Assembly (NCBI RefSeq): GCF_036346295.1
Contig: NZ_CP107819.1
Location: forward strand, 3,286,001-3,350,000
Source: Streptomyces sp. NBC_00536
GTDB taxonomy: Bacteria; Actinomycetota; Actinomycetes; Streptomycetales; Streptomycetaceae
DNA: 64,000 bases
Reading direction: 5' to 3'
Shown here: positions 16,930 through 26,269 of the stretch, in pieces
How the letters are laid out: every line of letters begins with the position of its first letter
Numbering within the stretch: position 1 is the first letter of the stretch
The notes under the pieces: model-generated
What the model was told of the DNA's origin: nothing
What the model saw: only the letters and a program-made list of their open reading frames with translations
The model's database searches: none
Program-made: the position numbers and the translations under genes

Positions 16930-17124
16930 GGCGTTCGCTCCGGTCTCGGCGGCAGCGGGGAGGGAGAAGTGTTGCCACCGTGACATGTGGGGCCCGTGGG
17001 TTCGCGGCGGATGTGGCGTTCGGGTGGCGTACGGGCGACGTACGGACCCACCCGCACCCCACACGCCGACGGCGCGGAACCCCAGGGGCCCCGCGCCGTC
17101 CGTCGTCCGCTCCCCCGCCGGGGG

Positions 17125-18303
17125 CTACAGCACCGCGTTCGAGGGCCCCCGGCTCGCCGACAGCCCGGCCGCCACCGACTCCGCGTCGCGCAGCGCCCGT
17201 ACCGCGTTCGACCAGGTCAGCTTCGCCAGGTCGGCGCGCGACCAGCCGCGGGTCAGCAGCTCGGCGATCAGGTTCGGGTAGCCGGACACGTCGTCCAGCC
17301 CGGACGGGGTGAAGGCCGTGCCGTCGTAGTCCCCGCCGATGCCGATGTGGTCCACGCCCGCGACCTCGCGCATGTGGTCCAAGTGGTCGGCGACGGTGGC
17401 CGCCGTGGCGACCGGGCGCGGGCTGGCCGCCTCGAAGGCGCGGTGCAGGGCCATCGCCTCGGCACCGGTGTCCAGGTGGTGCAGCCCGTGCGCGCGCAGG
17501 TTCTCGTCGGCGGAGGCCGTCCAGGCGACCGCCGCCGGGAGGATGAACTTGGGCACGAAGGTGGCCATGGCCACGCCCCCGTTGGCCGGGAGCAGGGCGA
17601 GCACGTCGTCCGGGATGTTGCGCGGGTGGTCGCAGACCGCCAGCGCGGAGGAGTGCGAGAAGATCACCGGCGCCACCGAGACGGCGAGCGCGTCGCGCAT
17701 GGTGGTGGCGGCCACGTGCGAGAGGTCCACCAGCATGCCGATGCGGTTCATCTCGCGCACGACCTCGCGGCCGAAGTCCGTGAGCCCGCCGTGGCGCGGC
17801 TCGTCGGTCGCCGAGTCCGCCCAGTCGATGGTGTCGTTGTGCGTGAGCGTCATGTAGCGCACGCCGAGCTGGTGCAGGGAGCGCAGGGTGGCCAGCGAGT
17901 TGTTGATGGAGTGGCCGCCCTCGGCGCCCATCAGCGAGGCGATCCGGCCCTCGGCGCGCGCCGCTTCCATGTCGTCCGCGGTGAGCGCCCGCACCAGGTC
18001 GTGCGGGTAGCGGGCGATCAGCTGGCCGACCGCGTCCATCTGTTCCAGGGTGGCGCTGACCGCCTCGTCGCCCGCGAAGTCGGAGCGGACGTAGACGGAC
18101 CAGAACTGCGCCCCGACGCCGCCGGCGCGCAGCCGGGGGATGTCGGTGTGCAGGTGCGCGGACTGGTCGGCGGCGATGTCCCGCCGGTCCAGGTCGTAGC
18201 GCACCTGGTGGCGCAGCGCCCAGGGGAGGTCGTTGTGGCCGTCGACCACCGGGTGCTCGGCGAGCAGTTCCAGCGCCTCGTCCAGGCGCTGCGCCGCGCT
18301 CAC
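17125..18303 (-). CDS. M19 family dipeptidase
   Basis: 392-residue zinc dipeptidase of the renal-dipeptidase family, which hydrolyses L-Xaa-D/L-Xaa dipeptides. All metal positions are present: [10 protein letters not shown] (HxD), [10 protein letters not shown] (bridging Glu), [23 protein letters not shown] and IGGDYDG. The S. coelicolor homologue (SCO3058, as I recall) has been crystallised. The GTG start at 18303 overlaps the purE stop (GTGA), so it is translationally coupled to purE. No signal peptide is seen, so it is probably cytosolic. Confidence 0.93.
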   Translation of the reverse strand: MSAAQRLDEALELLAEHPVVDGHNDLPWALRHQVRYDLDRRDIAADQSAHLHTDIPRLRAGGVGAQFWSVYVRSDFAGDEAVSATLEQMDAVGQLIARYPHDLVRALTADDMEAARAEGRIASLMGAEGGHSINNSLATLRSLHQLGVRYMTLTHNDTIDWADSATDEPRHGGLTDFGREVVREMNRIGMLVDLSHVAATTMRDALAVSVAPVIFSHSSALAVCDHPRNIPDDVLALLPANGGVAMATFVPKFILPAAVAWTASADENLRAHGLHHLDTGAEAMALHRAFEAASPRPVATAATVADHLDHMREVAGVDHIGIGGDYDGTAFTPSGLDDVSGYPNLIAELLTRGWSRADLAKLTWSNAVRALRDAESVAAGLSASRGPSNAVL

Positions 18304-18863
18304 TTGCCGAATCCGAAGGAGTCGGCGCCCGCGACCTTGGCGCGCAGTCGCTTGCCCTTCTCGGTGGCCTGGTCGTTCAGTTCCTGCTGGAACTCGCGCA
18401 TCCGGGCGGTCAGCTCCGGGTCCTGGGTGGCGAGGATCCGCGCGGCCAGGAGTCCGGCGTTGCGCGCGCCGCCGACGGAGACGGTGGCGACGGGAACTCC
18501 GGCGGGCATCTGGACGATCGAGAGCAGCGAGTCCATGCCGTCGAGGTACTTGAGCGGTACCGGTACGCCGATCACGGGCAGCGGGGTCACCGAGGCGAGC
18601 ATCCCGGGCAGGTGGGCGGCGCCGCCCGCGCCCGCGATGATCGCCTTGAGTCCGCGGCCGGCGGCCTGCTCGCCGTAGGCGATCATCTCGCGCGGCATGC
18701 GGTGCGCGGAGACGACGTCGACCTCGTAGCGGATCTCGAACTCGTCGAGGGCCTGGGCGGCGGCCTCCATGACGGGCCAGTCGGAGTCCGAGCCCATGAC
18801 GATGCCGATGACCGGCCCCGTGGAGGTGGGGGAAGCCGTGGAAGGGGTACCGGAGAAGCTCAT
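18300..18863 (-). CDS. purE: N5-carboxyaminoimidazole ribonucleotide mutase PurE
   Basis: 187-residue PurE, converting N5-CAIR to CAIR in purine synthesis. It has [18 protein letters not shown] at about 18-35, the conserved SAHRMPREM and [14 protein letters not shown] substrate loops. Length is typical for class I PurE plus a short Ser/Thr-rich N-terminus. ATG 18863 overlaps the purK stop (ATGA), and its own stop overlaps the dipeptidase start. Confidence 0.96.
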   Translation of the reverse strand: MSFSGTPSTASPTSTGPVIGIVMGSDSDWPVMEAAAQALDEFEIRYEVDVVSAHRMPREMIAYGEQAAGRGLKAIIAGAGGAAHLPGMLASVTPLPVIGVPVPLKYLDGMDSLLSIVQMPAGVPVATVSVGGARNAGLLAARILATQDPELTARMREFQQELNDQATEKGKRLRAKVAGADSFGFGK

Positions 18864-19999
18864 TCTGTGATCGTCCCTCTGAGATAGCCGGCTGCGTGAC
18901 GTGCGCGCTCCAGCACATCGTCCAGGTCGTCGCCGTAGGTGTTGACGTGGCCGACCTTGCGGCCGTGTTTCACGTCCTTGCCGTACATGTGGATCTTCAG
19001 CTGGGGGTCGTGCGCCATGCAGTGCAGGTACGCCGCGTACATGTCGGGGTAGTCGCCGCCCAGGACGTTCGCCATGACCGTCCAGCGGGCCCGCGGGCGC
19101 GGGTCGCCGAGCGGGAGGTCCAGGACCGCCCGGACGTGGTTGGCGAACTGGGAGGTCATCGCGCCGTCCTGGGTCCAGTGCCCGGAGTTGTGCGGGCGCA
19201 TGGCCAGTTCGTTGACGAGGATCCGCCCGTCGGCGGTCTCGAACAGCTCGACGGCCAGGTGGCCGGTCACGTCGAGTTCCTTGGCGATCCGCAGGGCGAG
19301 GGCCTGGGCCTCGCCCGCGAGGGCTTCGGAGAGGTTCGGGGCGGGGGCGATCACCGTGTCGCAGACCCCGTCCACCTGCACGGATTCGACGACGGGGTAC
19401 GCCACGGCCTGGCCGTGCGGGGAGCGGACGATGTTGGCCGCGAGTTCGCGTACGTACTCCACCTTCTCCTCGGCCAGGACCGGGACGCCCGCCTTGAAGG
19501 GCGCTTCCGCGTCCTCCTCGGAGCGGACGAACCACACGCCCTTGCCGTCGTAGCCCCCGCGCGTGGTCTTGAGGATGACGGGGAAGCCGCCGACCTCGGC
19601 CGCGAAGGCCACCGCGTCCGCCGGATCGCTCACGATCCGGTGGCGGGGGCTGGGCGCGCCGATCGCGTCGAGCCGGGCGCGCATCACCCCCTTGTCCTGG
19701 GCGTGGACGAGCGCGTCGGGCCCGGGGCGGACGGGGATGCCGTCCGCTTCCAGGGCCCGCAGGTGTTCGGTGGGTACGTGCTCGTGATCGAAGGTGATCA
19801 CGTCGCAGCCGCGCGCGAAGGCGCGCAGCGTCTCCAGATCGCGATAGTCGCCGATGACGACGTCGCTCACGACCTGGGCCGCCGAGTCCTGTGGGCTGTC
19901 ACTGAGGAGCTTGAATCTGATGCCGAGGGGGATACCCGCCTCGTGGGTCATGCGGGCGAGCTGTCCGCCGCCGACCATGCCGACTACCGGGAACGTCAC
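18860..19999 (-). CDS. purK: N5-carboxyaminoimidazole ribonucleotide synthase PurK
   Basis: 379-residue ATP-grasp enzyme making N5-CAIR from AIR, ATP and bicarbonate. It begins with [19 protein letters not shown], then ATP-grasp segments [18 protein letters not shown] and [19 protein letters not shown] 19999 is chosen by comparison with family N-termini, but GGAGGA is only one or two bases from it; an ATG at 20030 is the alternative. First gene of purK-purE-dipeptidase. Confidence 0.94.
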   Translation of the reverse strand: MTFPVVGMVGGGQLARMTHEAGIPLGIRFKLLSDSPQDSAAQVVSDVVIGDYRDLETLRAFARGCDVITFDHEHVPTEHLRALEADGIPVRPGPDALVHAQDKGVMRARLDAIGAPSPRHRIVSDPADAVAFAAEVGGFPVILKTTRGGYDGKGVWFVRSEEDAEAPFKAGVPVLAEEKVEYVRELAANIVRSPHGQAVAYPVVESVQVDGVCDTVIAPAPNLSEALAGEAQALALRIAKELDVTGHLAVELFETADGRILVNELAMRPHNSGHWTQDGAMTSQFANHVRAVLDLPLGDPRPRARWTVMANVLGGDYPDMYAAYLHCMAHDPQLKIHMYGKDVKHGRKVGHVNTYGDDLDDVLERARHAAGYLRGTITE

Positions 20000-20197
20000 T
20001 CCTCCAGGGTATCGGCCGGATTCCGCCATTCGGACGCCGCCCGGGCCGGGCGGGGTCCGCCGGGGGAGGTCTACGCGCGTCCCGCCCGCTGCGCCGGGCG
20101 GGTGTCGGAAGGCACACACGTTTCAGAGGGCCGAGACTTAACATGGACAGGTTGAATCCATCGACCGACCGCCGACCGGCAGGGACTGAACCATCAC

Positions 20198-20752
20198 ATG
20201 AGCACGCCGAGTACCCCGAAACACGTCACGCTGTCCGAACGCTTCCGCGGCATCGGCCGGGAGGTCCTGAAGTTCGGTGCGGTGGGCGGTATGGGCGTAC
20301 TGGTCAACTTCGGCGTCTTCAACCTGCTCCGGCACACCACCGACCTGGCCGTCGTGCGCGCGAGCGTCATAGCCATCGTCGTGGCGATCATCAGCAATTA
20401 CATCGGGTTCCGGTACTTCACCTACCGCGACCGCGACCGGGGCAGCCGCCGCCGCGAGATGACGCTGTTCGTCGTGTTCAGCCTGATCGGCATGGTCATC
20501 GAGAGCGGTGTGCTCTACGCGGCCACCTACGGCTTCGGCTGGGACAGCAACCTGCAGAGCAACATATTCAAGTTCCTCGGCATGGGCATCGCGACCGTCT
20601 TCCGCTTCTGGTCCTACCGGACCTGGGTCTTCCGCGCCCTGCCCGAGACCACCGGCGCGACCGCGACCACGGTGGTCGCCACGCAGCGCGACGCCGACGA
20701 CGTGATCGCCGCCGAGCCGGAGCCGGTCTCCCCGGAGCCCGCCACCCGCTAG
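20198..20752 (+). CDS. GtrA family membrane protein
   Basis: 184-residue GtrA-like protein with four predicted membrane helices (LKFGAVGGMGVLVNFGVFNLL; VIAIVVAIISNYIGFRYF; FVVFSLIGMVIESGVLYAA; FKFLGMGIATVFRFWSYRTWVF). GtrA proteins act as flippases or accessory factors for polyprenyl-phosphate-linked sugars. The aromatic/charged ends SNYIGFRYFTYRD and FRFWSYRTWVF are family hallmarks. The C-terminal 45 residues are acidic and probably cytosolic. Divergent from purK. Confidence 0.9.
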   Translation: MSTPSTPKHVTLSERFRGIGREVLKFGAVGGMGVLVNFGVFNLLRHTTDLAVVRASVIAIVVAIISNYIGFRYFTYRDRDRGSRRREMTLFVVFSLIGMVIESGVLYAATYGFGWDSNLQSNIFKFLGMGIATVFRFWSYRTWVFRALPETTGATATTVVATQRDADDVIAAEPEPVSPEPATR

Positions 20753-20773
20753 GCGATCCGCCCGCCGGCCGGT

Positions 20774-22039
20774 CTAGCGGACCGGCTGTTCCAGTTCGAT
20801 CCGTTCCGGCGCCGTCCGGCTCAGGAACAGGGCGAACACCGGCGGCTGTGCCTGGAGCAGTTCGAGGCGCCCGCCGTCCGCCTCGGCGAGGTCCCGGGCC
20901 ACCGCGAGGCCGATGCCCGTGGAATTCCGGCCACTGATCGCCCGTTCGAAGATCCGGTTGCCGAGGTCCGGGGGCACTCCCGGCCCGTCGTCCGTCACCT
21001 CGATGACCGCCTGGTTCCCGGTCACGCGGGTGCGCAGGGCGACCGTGCCGCCGCCGTGCATGAGCGCGTTCTCGACCAGCGTCGCCAGCACCTGGGACAC
21101 CGCGCCCGGCGTGCCCACGGCCCGCATCCCCTGCTTCCCCGAGCGCACGATGGCCCGCCCGGCGCTGCGGTAGGCCGGCCGCCACTCCTCCACCTGCTGC
21201 TTGACGATCTCGTCCAGGTCGAAGGGGACCGCCGAGCCCGTGCGCGGGTCGCGGGAGTTCGTCAGCAGCCGTTCCACCACGTCCGTGAGCCGCTCCACCT
21301 GGGTGAGGGCGATGCTCGCCTCCTCCCGTACGGTCTCCAGGTCGTCCGTGACCGTGATCTCCTCCAGCCGCATCGACAGCGCGGTCAGCGGGGTCCGCAG
21401 CTGGTGCGAGGCATCGGCGGCCAGGCGCCGCTCGGCGGTCAGCATCCGCCCGATCCGCTCCGCGCTGGCGTCCAGTACGTCCGCGACCCGGTCCAGCTCG
21501 GGAACCCCGTACCGCTTGTGGCGCGGCCGGGGGTCGCCCGAGCCGAGCCGCTCGGCCGTCTCGGCGAGGTCGGTGAGCGGGGAGGCCAGCCGGTTGGCCT
21601 GGCGCACGGCGAGCAGTACGGCCGCCACGACGGCCAGCAGGGCGACGGCGCCGACGACCGCGAGGGTGCGCCCGACCTCCTTGGTGACCGTGGAGCGGGA
21701 CTCCTCGACCACCACGCTCTCGCCGTTCTCGCCCTTGGCGGAGCCGCGCAGGGCGCTGCCGTCGATGGGCACGCCGATGCCGACCGGGGGCTGGCCCGGG
21801 ACCTGGATGCGGGCGTAGCGCCCGGCGTCCAGCTGCTCGCCGAGGGAGCGGGCGTCGATGCCCTTCTTCTCCAGCACGTTCGACTCGACGATGCCGACGA
21901 GGCGCAGGGCCTCGGATTCGACACTGTCCTGGGCACTGCTGGTGATCGTCCGGGTCTCCACGATCACCAGGGAGATCCCGAACACGGCGATCACGACGAG
22001 CACCACGGCGAGCGTGGAGTTGATCAGGCGGCGGCGCAT
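20774..22039 (-). CDS. sensor histidine kinase
   Basis: 421-residue two-component kinase. Transmembrane helices at about 5-25 and 130-155 flank an extracytoplasmic loop of ~105 residues. A HAMP-like linker precedes the phospho-acceptor DASHQLRTPLTALSMRLEE. ATPase motifs are NALMHGGG (N box), DDGPGVP (G1) and GIGLAVARDLAEADGG (G2). It lies 61 bp downstream of the response regulator, same strand. The signal is unknown. Confidence 0.93.
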   Translation of the reverse strand: MRRRLINSTLAVVLVVIAVFGISLVIVETRTITSSAQDSVESEALRLVGIVESNVLEKKGIDARSLGEQLDAGRYARIQVPGQPPVGIGVPIDGSALRGSAKGENGESVVVEESRSTVTKEVGRTLAVVGAVALLAVVAAVLLAVRQANRLASPLTDLAETAERLGSGDPRPRHKRYGVPELDRVADVLDASAERIGRMLTAERRLAADASHQLRTPLTALSMRLEEITVTDDLETVREEASIALTQVERLTDVVERLLTNSRDPRTGSAVPFDLDEIVKQQVEEWRPAYRSAGRAIVRSGKQGMRAVGTPGAVSQVLATLVENALMHGGGTVALRTRVTGNQAVIEVTDDGPGVPPDLGNRIFERAISGRNSTGIGLAVARDLAEADGGRLELLQAQPPVFALFLSRTAPERIELEQPVR

Positions 22040-22100
22040 GCCTTAGAGGATGCCCTAACGGCCACCACCGGGGCGCTCGGCTCTTGGGTCAGCTCTTGGG

Positions 22101-22778
22101 TCAGCTCTTCTCGAAGCGGAAGCCGACGCCCCGCACGGTCGCGATGTAGCGGGGGTTCGCGGCGTCGTCGCCCAGCTTCTTGCGCAGCCAGGAGATGTGC
22201 ATGTCCAGGGTCTTCGTGGAGGACCACCAGGTGGTGTCCCAGACCTCGCGCATGAGCTGGTCGCGGGTGACGACCCGGCCCGCGTCGCGCACCAGGACCC
22301 GCAGCAGGTCGAATTCCTTGGCCGTGAGCTGCAGCTCCTCCTCCCCCATCCAGGCGCGGTGCGACTCGACGTCGATCCGCACCCCGTGGGTGGCGGGCGG
22401 CTGGGCGGGCTCGGTGGCGCCGCGCCGCAGCAGGGCCCGGACCCGGGCCAGCAGCTCGGCGAGCCGGAAGGGCTTGGTCACGTAGTCGTCGGCCCCGGCA
22501 TCCAGTCCGACCACGGTGTCGACCTCGTCGGCCCGTGCGGTCAGCACGAGGATCGGGAAGCCGTGGCCCTCGGCACGCAGCCGGCGGGCGACCTCCAGGC
22601 CGTCCATCCCGGGCAGGCCCAGGTCCAGGACGACAAGATCGACGCCGCCCTGCAGTCCCGCGTCCAGTGCGGTCGGTCCGTCCTCACGGACCTCGACCTC
22701 GTAGCCCTCCCGGCGCAGGGCGCGGGCCAGGGGTTCCGAGATGGATGCGTCGTCCTCGGCGAGCAGTACACGCGTCAT
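22101..22778 (-). CDS. OmpR-family response regulator
   Basis: 225-residue regulator. The receiver domain (1-120) has acidic pocket VLLAEDDASISE, phospho-Asp in DLVVLDLGLPGMDG and KPFRLAELLARV; the winged-helix DNA-binding domain includes LTAKEFDLLRVLVRDAGRVV and YIATVRGVGFRF. Start ATG 22778 (MTRVLLAEDD) is preferred over one 14 codons upstream. A 12-bp tandem duplication (AAGAGCTGACCC, minus strand) straddles the stop. Pairs with the downstream kinase. Confidence 0.94.
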   Translation of the reverse strand: MTRVLLAEDDASISEPLARALRREGYEVEVREDGPTALDAGLQGGVDLVVLDLGLPGMDGLEVARRLRAEGHGFPILVLTARADEVDTVVGLDAGADDYVTKPFRLAELLARVRALLRRGATEPAQPPATHGVRIDVESHRAWMGEEELQLTAKEFDLLRVLVRDAGRVVTRDQLMREVWDTTWWSSTKTLDMHISWLRKKLGDDAANPRYIATVRGVGFRFEKS

Positions 22779-23267
22779 GTGGGTGATGGTAGTCCGCGGC
22801 GGGCGGCCGCAGGGCTGCACCCGGACACCCCTGCCGATCTACTCTTGTCGGTGCCTCGCGACCTTTGAATGTGATCATTCGGTTCCCTGGGAGCCTGTGA
22901 TCCATGTCTCAAGTCCATTCATATGCCGCAGTGTCGTGTCGTATGGTGTCGAGACGCCTGATGCACTACCTCGGGACCTTTGTGCCGAAAAGCGAGCCAA
23001 AGGTCTCTACTTCTGTCCTGACCGGTGAGGCAGTCTCTTGTGACTGCCCTCTCCGGGCTTGATGACAGTGAATGACCTGTGGGCCGGGCCCTGCGCGCGA
23101 AGATGCGCGACAGGGCGTGGATCCCGGTGTCGTATGTCCCTTCACCGCCGTATCGACGGTGAGACCCCCGGGCGTGGGGTGGGGCACACGCCGCCGGTGC
23201 CGGCCACCCCCCACCGGGCGCTGTACCGCTCACGAAGCGAAGCGTCCCGATCAAGCAAGGATCGACC
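22779..23267. other. 489-bp intergenic region between response regulator and POT transporter
   Basis: It separates divergent genes and must hold both promoters. An AT-richer patch at about 22865-22935 (TTGAATGTGATCATTCGG at 22864, later CATTCATATGCC) is the likeliest promoter zone. No open frame here has a family match or good ribosome binding site. The transporter leader would be long if transcription starts there. Confidence 0.5.
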
Positions 23268-24785
23268 ATGGCTTCCAGCCTGACGAAGGGTTCGGCGGAC
23301 CCGTCCACCGAAAAGACCTTCTTCGGCCACCCCCGTGGCCTGGCCACTCTGTTCATGACCGAGATGTGGGAGCGTTTCTCCTACTACGGCATGCGCGCAC
23401 TGCTGGTCTACTACTTGGTCTCGGGCGGCGCCGACGCCGCCACGGGCAGCCAGGGCGGCGGTCTGGCCATGACCGCGGCCACGACCACGGCCATCTACTC
23501 CGTGTACGTCTCCATGGTCTACCTCATGGCGATGCCCGGCGGATGGTTCGGTGACCGTGTCTGGGGCGCCCGCAAGACGGTCGCCATCGCCGGTTTCGTG
23601 ATCATGGCTGGTCACCTGTCGCTGGCCGTTCCCGGCCAGGCGATGTTCTTCGTCGGTCTGATCCTGGTCGCGGCCGGTTCGGGTCTGCTGAAGGCCAACA
23701 TCTCCACGATGGTCGGCCACCTGTACGACGGTCCCGAGGACCCGCGCCGTGACGGTGGCTTCACCCTCTTCTACATCGGCATCAACCTCGGCGCCTTCGT
23801 CGCCCCGCTCGTCGTCGGCACGGTCGGCAAGGAGCACAACTGGCACCTGGGCTTCGCCCTCGCCGCCGTCGGCATGGGCCTGGGTCTGACCCAGTTCCTG
23901 CTCGGCACCAAGCACCTGAGCCCGAAGAGCAGCCTGGTCCCGAACCCGCTGTCGCCGGAAGAGCGCAAGGCCGTCCTCACCAAGGTCGCCCTCGCCGTTC
24001 TGGGCATCGCCGTCTTCTACGGCGCCGTGGTCGCCCTCGGTGCCTACACGCTGAACTGGGCCCTGGTCCCGCTGACGCTGGCCGGCCTGTTCATCCCGAT
24101 CGCGGTGCTGACGCGCATCAAGCGCGACAAGGACCTGTCGGGCGCCGAGCAGTCGAAGATGACCGCCTACATCTTCTTCTTCATCGCCGCCGCCGTCTTC
24201 TGGATGATCTACGACCAGGGTGGCTCCACGCTGTCCCTGTTCGCGGACGACAAGACCGCCGACACCGTCTTCGGCCTCGGCTTCTCGGCCACCTGGTACC
24301 AGTCGCTGAACCCGCTGTTCGTGATGGCCCTGGCCCCGGTCTTCGCCTGGCTGTGGCTGTGGCTGGCGCGCAAGAACCAGGAGCCGAACACCATCGTGAA
24401 GTTCGCGATGGGTCTGGTCCTGATCGGCGCCTCGTTCTTCGTCTTCATCGTCCCGATGAACATGGCGGGCGGCGACGTCAAGGTCTCCCCGATGTGGCTC
24501 GTCTCGATCTACATGATCCAGACCATCGGTGAGCTGTGCGTCTCCCCGGTCGGCCTCTCCGTCACCACGAAGATGGCCCCGCAGAAGTACGCCTCCCAGA
24601 TGATGGGTGTCTGGTTCCTCGCGGTCACCGCCGGTGACTGCATCACCAGCCTCCTGTCCATCGGCAACGTGGACCTGAACGGCACCTGGGTCATCGGCTT
24701 CGAGGCCCTGGCCGCGGTGGTCGCGGGCTTCGCGGTCTGGATGTACCGCAAGAAGGTCCAGGGGCTGATGGGCTCCGTGCACTGA
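23268..24785 (+). CDS. POT family proton-coupled oligopeptide transporter
   Basis: 505-residue transporter of the PTR2/POT family, importing di- and tripeptides with protons. The N-terminal helix has EMWERFSYYGMRALLVYYL, containing the ExxERFxYY proton-coupling motif, and a later segment reads GLILVAAGSGLLKANISTMV and FTLFYIGINLGAF. Twelve or more membrane helices are visible. ATG 23268 is preceded by CAAGGA. Adjacent dipeptidase genes (5 kb away) suggest peptide use but are not an operon. Confidence 0.95.
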   Translation: MASSLTKGSADPSTEKTFFGHPRGLATLFMTEMWERFSYYGMRALLVYYLVSGGADAATGSQGGGLAMTAATTTAIYSVYVSMVYLMAMPGGWFGDRVWGARKTVAIAGFVIMAGHLSLAVPGQAMFFVGLILVAAGSGLLKANISTMVGHLYDGPEDPRRDGGFTLFYIGINLGAFVAPLVVGTVGKEHNWHLGFALAAVGMGLGLTQFLLGTKHLSPKSSLVPNPLSPEERKAVLTKVALAVLGIAVFYGAVVALGAYTLNWALVPLTLAGLFIPIAVLTRIKRDKDLSGAEQSKMTAYIFFFIAAAVFWMIYDQGGSTLSLFADDKTADTVFGLGFSATWYQSLNPLFVMALAPVFAWLWLWLARKNQEPNTIVKFAMGLVLIGASFFVFIVPMNMAGGDVKVSPMWLVSIYMIQTIGELCVSPVGLSVTTKMAPQKYASQMMGVWFLAVTAGDCITSLLSIGNVDLNGTWVIGFEALAAVVAGFAVWMYRKKVQGLMGSVH

Positions 24786-24830
24786 CGCACGCCCCCCTCA
24801 GCGCACTGCCTCACGCGCACTGAGCACGTA

Positions 24831-24872
24831 CGGAACGGCCCGGCACACCGGAAGGTGTGCCGGGCCGTTCCG
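24831..24872. terminator. bidirectional hairpin terminator
   Basis: Perfect 19-bp stem 24831-24849 with 24854-24872, GGAA tetraloop, between convergent POT transporter and LAETG surface protein genes. Confidence 0.9.
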
Positions 24873-24895
24873 CGTTTCCCGTTGCTGTGTGGCGG

Positions 24896-26269
24896 TTACC
24901 TCGTGCCGCGCAGCCGGCGCCACGGGGTGAAGGTGAAGACCGCGCCGCCGAGCAGGACCACGGTCCCGGCGACCAGCGCCAGGGCCTTGATGCCGCCGTC
25001 GCCGGAGGCGCCGGTCTCGGCCAGGCCGCCCGCCGCGGCCGCGGCGCCGCCGCCGGAGGTCCCGGACGTGCCCGGGGTGCCGGAGCCGCCCGGCTGGGCC
25101 GCCGTGTCCAGCTCCAGGGAGACGCCGGTGCTGGACGCCTTGCAGGGCACGGTGATGGGCGGGGCGCCCGCGCCCATCGTGACGTCGATGGTCAGCTGGT
25201 CGGGGCTGAGCGTCACCTTGCCGGTCTTGCCGGGCGTGTAGGTGCCGGTCATGTCGCTCAGGCTGACCGGGGCCTTGCTCGGGATCGGCTCGGCGTTGGC
25301 GGGGCCGGTGACCTTGACCGTACCGCTGTCGGCGCCGCCGAGCTTGATGTTCATCGAGGGCTTGAGGGCCCCCGCGGGCAGGTCCATCGGGCTGGCCATG
25401 GCGCCCTTGGCGGTCTTGACGGTCAGCGCGTAGGCACCGCCGTTCTTCTTGGCGCTGATCGTCACCGGGGTCTTGATGCCGCCGGGGACGACCGTTCCGC
25501 AGTCGTAGGCGACCTCCACGGGCTTGCCCGGGAAGTCGGTCTGGCCCCCGCTGCCGCCGGTGGTCGCGCCGCCGGTGGTCGCCCCGCCGGTCGTGGTCGC
25601 CCCTCCGGTGGTCGTCGCGCCGCCCGTGGTGGCCCCTCCTGTGGTGGCCCCACCGGTCGTGGCGCCGCCGGTCGTGGCACCGCCGGTCGTGGCACCGCCC
25701 GTGGTCGCACCGCCCGTGCTGGAGCCGCCCTCGACCTTGATGGTCGCCCCGGTCTTCACCGTCTCCTTGGGCGAGCACTTGGTCTCGGTGGTCATGATCT
25801 GGTTGACGTTGATCGTGTACTTGTCGGGCGTGAGCGTGATGTCGCCCGCCTTCTCGATCTTGAGCTTGCCCTTCATGTCCGGCAGCACCATCTGGGCGCC
25901 CTTGGGGATCGGCGGGTTCTGCCGCGGGCCCTGGACCGCCACGGTGCCGCTCTGGGCCCCGCCGACGGTGACGTTGCCGCTCGGCTGGACGACGTCCTTG
26001 TTCAGGTCCAGCACGTCCGGGTTCTTCGAGGCCGCCTTGACCGTCTTCCAGGTGATGTCCACGGTGTCACCGACCTTGGCGGTCGCCGGCGCCGTGATCT
26101 CCACCGTCGTCTCGCCCTCGATCGGGGGGAGATTGGCGATGGCGGGCGGGATGCACTCGGTCTTGAAGGTGATCTCGGCGGCCTGGGCGGGGGTCGCCGC
26201 CAGCAGGATCCCCGCCCCGCCGAGCATCAGCGCGACCCCGGCCGCGCTCATCCTCCGTTGGGTCTTCAC
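24896..26269 (-). CDS. LAETG-anchored two-module surface protein with TTGGA linker
   Basis: 457-residue secreted protein. A signal peptide ends near ATPAQAAE (about 32). Module 1 (about 33-165, starting ITFKTECIPP, ending TTETKC) and module 2 (about 240-370, starting VEVAYDCGTV, ending ITVPCK) each hold one N- and one C-terminal Cys and share the pattern S/G-TV-V-GP-N...PIP..A...L.DM.G...G. Between them lies a linker of about eleven TTGGA units. The C-terminus has LAETG, a hydrophobic stretch and RRLRGTR, a sortase signal of the class E type. GTG start overlaps the previous gene's stop. Last gene of the four-gene operon. Confidence 0.8.
   Translation of the reverse strand: MKTQRRMSAAGVALMLGGAGILLAATPAQAAEITFKTECIPPAIANLPPIEGETTVEITAPATAKVGDTVDITWKTVKAASKNPDVLDLNKDVVQPSGNVTVGGAQSGTVAVQGPRQNPPIPKGAQMVLPDMKGKLKIEKAGDITLTPDKYTINVNQIMTTETKCSPKETVKTGATIKVEGGSSTGGATTGGATTGGATTGGATTGGATTGGATTGGATTTGGATTTGGATTGGATTGGSGGQTDFPGKPVEVAYDCGTVVPGGIKTPVTISAKKNGGAYALTVKTAKGAMASPMDLPAGALKPSMNIKLGGADSGTVKVTGPANAEPIPSKAPVSLSDMTGTYTPGKTGKVTLSPDQLTIDVTMGAGAPPITVPCKASSTGVSLELDTAAQPGGSGTPGTSGTSGGGAAAAAGGLAETGASGDGGIKALALVAGTVVLLGGAVFTFTPWRRLRGTR
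25555..25730 (-). repeat. coding tandem repeat (15-bp units, T-T-G-G-A)
   Basis: About eleven 15-bp units, two of them with one extra Thr codon, inside the surface-protein gene. Third codon positions vary (GTC, GTG, GCC, GCG), so the array is maintained at protein level and not freshly expanded throughout. It forms the linker between the two modules. Confidence 0.85.

Noticed and set aside
25555..25730. Possible non-coding minisatellite
   Set aside because: The repeat is in phase with the surface-protein gene and third positions vary while T-T-G-G-A is kept, so it is coding linker.
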